Shown here piece after piece: positions 61,461 through 64,000 of a stretch of 64,000 nt of DNA. Both the position numbers and the translations under genes were made by a program. The notes under the pieces were generated by a model. The model was not told the origin of the DNA, did no database searches, and saw nothing but the letters and a program-made list of their open reading frames with translations. This DNA comes from an uncultured Eubacteriales bacterium (lineage in GTDB: Bacteria > Bacillota > Clostridia > Oscillospirales > Oscillospiraceae), in contig CATXTO010000001.1 in assembly GCA_958402445.1 (NCBI GenBank), forward strand, positions 124,001 to 188,000, written 5' to 3'. The first letter of the stretch is position 1, and every line of letters starts with the position of its first letter.

Positions 61461-61534
61461 ACACCTTATAAGATGTTATTAAAACAATAACATCTTATAA
61501 GGTGTTTGTCAATACGCCTATTAAAATGTAGAAT
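61461..61534. promoter_or_regulatory. divergent promoters with a 20-bp perfect inverted repeat
   Basis: Inverted repeat arms are 61461-61480 and 61486-61505 (start ACACCTTATAAG), with loop AAAAC. On the minus strand TTGACA (61512-61507) and TATTGT (61489-61484) are 17 bases apart, and the right arm occupies the spacer. On the plus strand TTGTCA (61506-61511) and TAGAAT (61529-61534) are 17 bases apart. The repressor gene at 61572 most likely binds the repeat and controls both directions. Confidence 0.75.
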
Positions 61535-61571
61535 GAATTTGGAGAAAATAAACAAAAAGGGGAGGGTGTAT

Positions 61572-61793
61572 ATGGACTACTTGCAAAAATTAAAAGAACT
61601 CAGGTTGGAAAATAAAAAAACACAAAAGGACATGGCAAACATTTTAAAAACAACACAGCAACAGTATTGTAAGTATGAAAATGGAATTCAAGAAATCCCA
61701 CTTAGACACCTAATTACAATCTGCTTATGCTTCAATGTATCTGCGGATTATATTTTAGGACTACCAAAAGGATTAAAATGGGGAAGAGGATAA
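61572..61793 (+). CDS. XRE-family phage repressor
   Basis: Product of 73 residues: LQKLKELRLENKKTQKDMAN, then LKTTQQQYCKYENGIQEIPL and ICLCFNVSADYILGLPKGL form a helix-turn-helix of the XRE family. GGGGAGGG precedes the ATG. It is transcribed away from the phage structural genes from a promoter facing theirs. It probably keeps the prophage silent. The gene is AT-rich. Confidence 0.85.
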   Translation: MDYLQKLKELRLENKKTQKDMANILKTTQQQYCKYENGIQEIPLRHLITICLCFNVSADYILGLPKGLKWGRG

Positions 61794-61815
61794 AAAGAAC
61801 GTAGAGGGGATAATT

Positions 61816-62435
61816 ATGGATGAAAAGAAATTGACTGCTATTTTACTTTTTATTGATGTGTTATCAATTATATTTTTGATCATATTTCTAATCCTATCTT
61901 CAAAAAAGAAAAAGAAGAAACAAAAATCAAATCCTATAAGCGAAATAAACAACACAACACTCCCTGAAGAACAGCTACCACAACCACCTGGTACAGCTAT
62001 TTCAGCCCCCAATCCAATAATTAATTATAAATATATCTACGAACCGAAATGGCTACTAACTTACAATGAGAAAAACGCTTATAAAAAAATAGATGAAATT
62101 ATAAAAGCAAAAAATTATTATGTGTTTCCCAAAGTTCGCTTATTAGATTTAATTCAACCTAGAGATTTAACCAATAAAAAGTACTTATGGAAAATACAAG
62201 CTAAACATGTAGACTTTGTAATATGCAATGAGAGACTAGTTGCAAAGTGGATTATTGAATTACAAGACAACAGCCATCAAAGCAAAGACCGGCAAGAAAG
62301 AGACCAATTCATATTTGATATACTTAAGCCTGTGGTTATTCTGTATTACAAACCTACGCTCCAACAGAAATAGAGATAAAAAAACTATTAAAGCTTGAAG
62401 AAGGAAATCAGTTGAAAATTGAGAACTTTTCATAA
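61816..62435 (+). pseudogene. DUF2726-like membrane protein, frameshifted near the 3' end
   Basis: An N-terminal span (AILLFIDVLSIIFLIIFLIL) leads to a polar linker and a DUF2726-like domain (KVRLLDLIQPRDLTN, then AKHVDFVICN and KWIIELQDNSHQSKDRQERD). The open frame ends at 62373. Shifting one base at about 62327-62332 continues as ACGYSVLQTYAPTEIEIKKL to a stop at 62435, which is the better family ending. So a single-base deletion is likely. DUF2726 resembles nuclease/helicase-associated domains; here the role is unknown. Confidence 0.65.
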
Positions 62436-62441
62436 ATAAAC

Positions 62442-62474
62442 CGCAGCAGGCCGAACTTAAAACGGTCTGCTGCG
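62442..62474. terminator. hairpin after the DUF2726-like gene
   Basis: CGCAGCAGGCC (62442-62452) pairs with GGTCTGCTGCG (62464-62474), with one G-U pair. Confidence 0.6.
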
Positions 62475-62709
62475 TTACTAATATTAAAAACACCAAACTG
62501 CCAGCAAAGGAATACAAGATGAAACTCTAAGCAACCCTGAAGGTGCAGCCCCGGCGTGGACGATGCTGCATCCTACACGTAAGTCTTCAGCAACGCCGGG
62601 CAGAAGGAGGGAACGCGCAATGGAATAGCTTGCGCTATTCCTGCGCTTACACGCCTGCGGGCGTAGAACCCATTGAATTACTTCTTACGTTTACTTTGAA
62701 AGAGCGTCC
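62475..62709. other. hairpin-rich non-coding end of the prophage
   Basis: No gene is seen here. GGAATAGC (62622-62629) pairs with GCTATTCC (62634-62641), extended by GCGCA/TGCGC outside (62615-62646). GCCCGGCGTT-like segments near 62596-62602 face CCCCGGCGT near 62549-62557, so a larger fold is possible. In filamentous phages a non-coding region holds the origin and the packaging signal. That role is an inference. Confidence 0.4.
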
Positions 62710-62752
62710 CCATCCAACGCAACAAAATAAAAATTTTGTTGCGTTGGATGGG
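62709..62752 (+). repeat. 20-bp-arm palindrome containing attR
   Basis: Arms 62709-62728 and 62733-62752 are perfect complements around AAAA at 62729-62732. The left arm contains most of the right copy of the 21-bp att repeat; the right arm lies in the chromosome and includes the predicted -35 box of the recombinase gene. Confidence 0.85.
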
Positions 62753-62768
62753 TGAGCTGTGCTATAAT
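62739..62768 (+). promoter_or_regulatory. promoter of the tyrosine recombinase, inside the palindrome
   Basis: TTGCGT (62739-62744) and TATAAT (62763-62768) are separated by 18 bases. The -35 box lies in the right arm of the palindrome. Confidence 0.6.
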
Positions 62769-62802
62769 GACTTCAGAAATAATTGTAGGAGGTATTTTTC
62801 TA

Positions 62803-63804
62803 TTGCAACGTTATCAGGACTGCCCGTTAATATTGCGTGAGTTTCTAGCCTATCATGAAACAATAAAAGGACAATCCGCCAAAACAGTTTCCGAATACTA
62901 TTTGGATTTAAGAATGTTTCTTCGGTTTATGCAGTTAATGAAAAGCGAAATGCCGATTGATACCAATTTGGATGCCATCTCAATTAAGGACTTAGATTTA
63001 GACTTTATTCGGATGATTACTTTGTCGGATATCTACGAATTTTTGTCGTATTTAGCCAACGAGAGAATTAATCTTCCGGATTCCGCGCATCCGGAACGTG
63101 GCATTGGCTCCGCCGCCCGCGCACGAAAACTTTCCGCAATTAAGTCATTTTATAAGTATCTAACCGTTAGAACCAGACAATTAACTGAAAATCCCGTAAA
63201 GGACCTTGAATTTCCCAAAATTCGAAAATCTTTACCCAAATATCTTACTTTGCAGCAAAGCGCGCAGTTGCTCTCTGCGGTTCAGGGCCCAAACGCGAAA
63301 CGGGATTACGCAATTTTACTCTTGTTTTTAAGCTGCGGAATTCGCCGCTCAGAGCTTGTCGGCCTAAATCTATCGGACGTATATGATGATAGGATTCGGG
63401 TGGTTGGGAAAGGAAACAAAGAGCGTATTGTGTACTTTGGTACCTCCTGTCGAAAAGCATTGGACGATTATCTTATTGAACGCAACAAAATATCAGGTCT
63501 ATCTGATGACCGAGCATTATTCGTATCCAGAGACCGGAACCGAATCAGCGTTACTGCAGTTCATCGGCTTGTCAAAAAGCACATGCTAACGGCTGGCCTG
63601 GATGCCTCCCAGTTTTCTGCTCATAAGCTGCGGCATACCGCTGCTACAATGATGCTTGCCGGCGGTGTAGACGTAAAAACAGTTCAGGAAGTATTAGGCC
63701 ATGAACATCTGAACACCACAGAAATTTATACGCATATTGAAAACACCGAACTGAAAATTGCTGCAGAAGCGAATCCTATATCAAAGATAACCCCTAAGGA
63801 GTAA
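62803..63804 (+). CDS. tyrosine recombinase, XerC-like, beside attR
   Basis: Protein of 333 residues. The N-terminal SAM-like domain (DCPLILREFLAYHETIKGQS, then KTVSEYYLDLRMFL) is followed by the catalytic region with LSCGIRRSELVGLNL (first Arg), HKLRHTAATMMLAG (His-x-x-Arg) and LGHEHLNTTEIYTHIEN (His and nucleophile Tyr). The TTG at 62803 follows AGGAGG. It lies outside the prophage repeats. It is distinct from xerD at 45291. Site-specific recombination at the neighbouring palindrome is the likely job, by position. Confidence 0.85.
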   Translation: MQRYQDCPLILREFLAYHETIKGQSAKTVSEYYLDLRMFLRFMQLMKSEMPIDTNLDAISIKDLDLDFIRMITLSDIYEFLSYLANERINLPDSAHPERGIGSAARARKLSAIKSFYKYLTVRTRQLTENPVKDLEFPKIRKSLPKYLTLQQSAQLLSAVQGPNAKRDYAILLLFLSCGIRRSELVGLNLSDVYDDRIRVVGKGNKERIVYFGTSCRKALDDYLIERNKISGLSDDRALFVSRDRNRISVTAVHRLVKKHMLTAGLDASQFSAHKLRHTAATMMLAGGVDVKTVQEVLGHEHLNTTEIYTHIENTELKIAAEANPISKITPKE

Positions 63805-63831
63805 TCCCCTCCTCCCTATCGCAAATAAATT

Positions 63832-63866
63832 GGGCAGCGTCCAAAACCGGACGCTGCCCTTATAGT
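63832..63866. terminator. terminator between the recombinase and SLH-like genes
   Basis: GGGCAGCGTCC (63832-63842) pairs perfectly with GGACGCTGCCC (63849-63859) around AAAACC, followed by TTATAGTTTT. It may serve both converging genes. Confidence 0.75.
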
Positions 63867-63879
63867 TTTAATTGATTTT

Positions 63880-64000
63880 TTATAAAATTTGGAACCGCAT
63901 TAGCATGGTGGCGCCCTGCGCCCGAGTAGCTGTTCCAGCCGGACGCAGCACATCCGCGCTAACGCCATTCATCAAGCCGGAACCAACCGCCCAGCTCATG
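63880..64000 (-). CDS. C-terminal end of an SLH-domain protein, 5' end outside window
   Basis: The last 39 residues are visible (SWAVGSGLMNGVSADVLRPA, then GTATRAQGATMLMRFQIL and a stop). WAxxxGLMxG with RAQxAxMLxRF is the end of an S-layer homology domain. Such proteins attach to the cell wall via secondary polymers. The gene enters from beyond the right edge, so its size and other domains are unknown. Confidence 0.75.
   Translation of the reverse strand, partial: MSWAVGSGLMNGVSADVLRPAGTATRAQGATMLMRFQIL

Larger units (their letters stand above)
55782..62730 (-). mobile_element. inovirus-like (filamentous phage) prophage
   Basis: The block is bounded by an exact 21-bp direct repeat (55782-55802 and 62710-62730). 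It is about 6.9 kb and visibly more AT-rich than its surroundings, and its genes run mostly on the minus strand. In transcriptional order there are an ssDNA-binding-like protein, a small coiled-coil protein, a replication initiator, a large secreted membrane-anchored protein, tiny single-span proteins, a coat candidate with a hairpin after it, another tiny protein and a Zot-type ATPase. A divergent repressor and a DUF2726-like cargo gene lie at the right. Size, gene order and flanking repeats fit an inovirus prophage. Identity by sequence was not tested. Confidence 0.85.

Noticed and set aside
62475..62709. A retron or group II intron RNA in the hairpin-rich stretch
   Set aside because: No reverse transcriptase gene is nearby, and the hairpins do not match a known RNA layout that I can identify.
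55782..62730. The direct repeats as a canonical XerC/XerD dif site
   Set aside because: The repeat lacks the usual 11-6-11 dif layout and the TTATGTTAAA-like arm; a site for the neighbouring recombinase is more consistent.
62709..62752. The palindrome as only a terminator
   Set aside because: It can form a strong hairpin, but half of it recurs as an exact 21-bp direct repeat 6.9 kb away, and there is no gene directly before it. The att role explains the data better.
1..64000. CRISPR arrays, rRNA or tRNA genes
   Set aside because: No regularly spaced repeats and no tRNA- or rRNA-like sequences were seen on either strand.

Overview
The window is a stretch of a spore-forming, low-GC-lineage (Firmicutes/Clostridia, probably Oscillospiraceae-type) chromosome. 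The reasons are the sporulation genes (ylbJ-like, yqfC, yqfD), Firmicutes gene orders (phoH-ybeY-era-yqzL-recO, uvrC-rsmD-coaD, prmC-recA-recX-rimO-pgsA), a T-box leader before tyrS, many TTG/GTG starts with strong AGGAGG sites, and a C-terminal SLH-type end at the right edge. These assignments rest on motif reading, not on database searches.

Layout. 1-12 kb: dnaE (5' end outside the window), an FG-GAP-like lipoprotein, an OmpR-type two-component pair, yqhQ-prmC, recA-recX, rimO and pgsA. 12.4-16.2 kb: an unusual operon of a small ribbon-helix-helix protein followed by four membrane or zinc-ribbon proteins, one of them SPFH-like. 16.3-18.7 kb: T-box, tyrS, a small membrane protein and a GNAT protein. 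18.7-21.4 kb: a decayed stretch plus a flavodoxin-like protein and an RNase Z-like enzyme, then a DUF434-like remnant cut off at a perfect hairpin. 21.4-28.8 kb: dapA, queA, and a decaying peptide-sensing/ABC-transport cassette (internally deleted regulator-kinase, ATPase, permease with a nonsense codon, intact permease), then an XRE regulator with a membrane partner. 28.9-46.2 kb: sporulation, RNA/DNA maintenance and cell-cycle genes ending in xerD. 46.3-51.8 kb: a two-component system and a VTC/DUF4956/Cthe_2159-like operon whose promoter carries a TTTAAG-N5-TTTAAG box. 51.8-55.7 kb: pfkA on the minus strand and two tandem DUF3298-type lipoproteins.

55.78-62.73 kb is the most notable region: a compact, AT-richer, about 6.9-kb block, flanked by an exact 21-bp direct repeat and read mostly from the minus strand. 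It encodes a small ssDNA-binding-like protein, a replication initiator, a large secreted protein with a C-terminal membrane anchor, a run of tiny one-membrane-span proteins (three of them shorter than 55 codons), a coat-protein candidate followed by a hairpin, and an N-terminally anchored Zot-type ATPase. This is the content and order of a filamentous phage (inovirus-like) prophage. A divergent XRE repressor and a 20-bp perfect inverted repeat form a lysogeny-type switch, and a DUF2726-type gene is carried as cargo. Two genes in it are frameshifted (zot at a run of eight A/T, DUF2726 near its end), so the copy may be defective, phase-variable or affected by sequence error. The right repeat forms half of a 20-bp-arm palindrome that also holds the predicted promoter of an adjacent chromosomal tyrosine recombinase, which suggests that the phage uses this recombinase's own site for integration.
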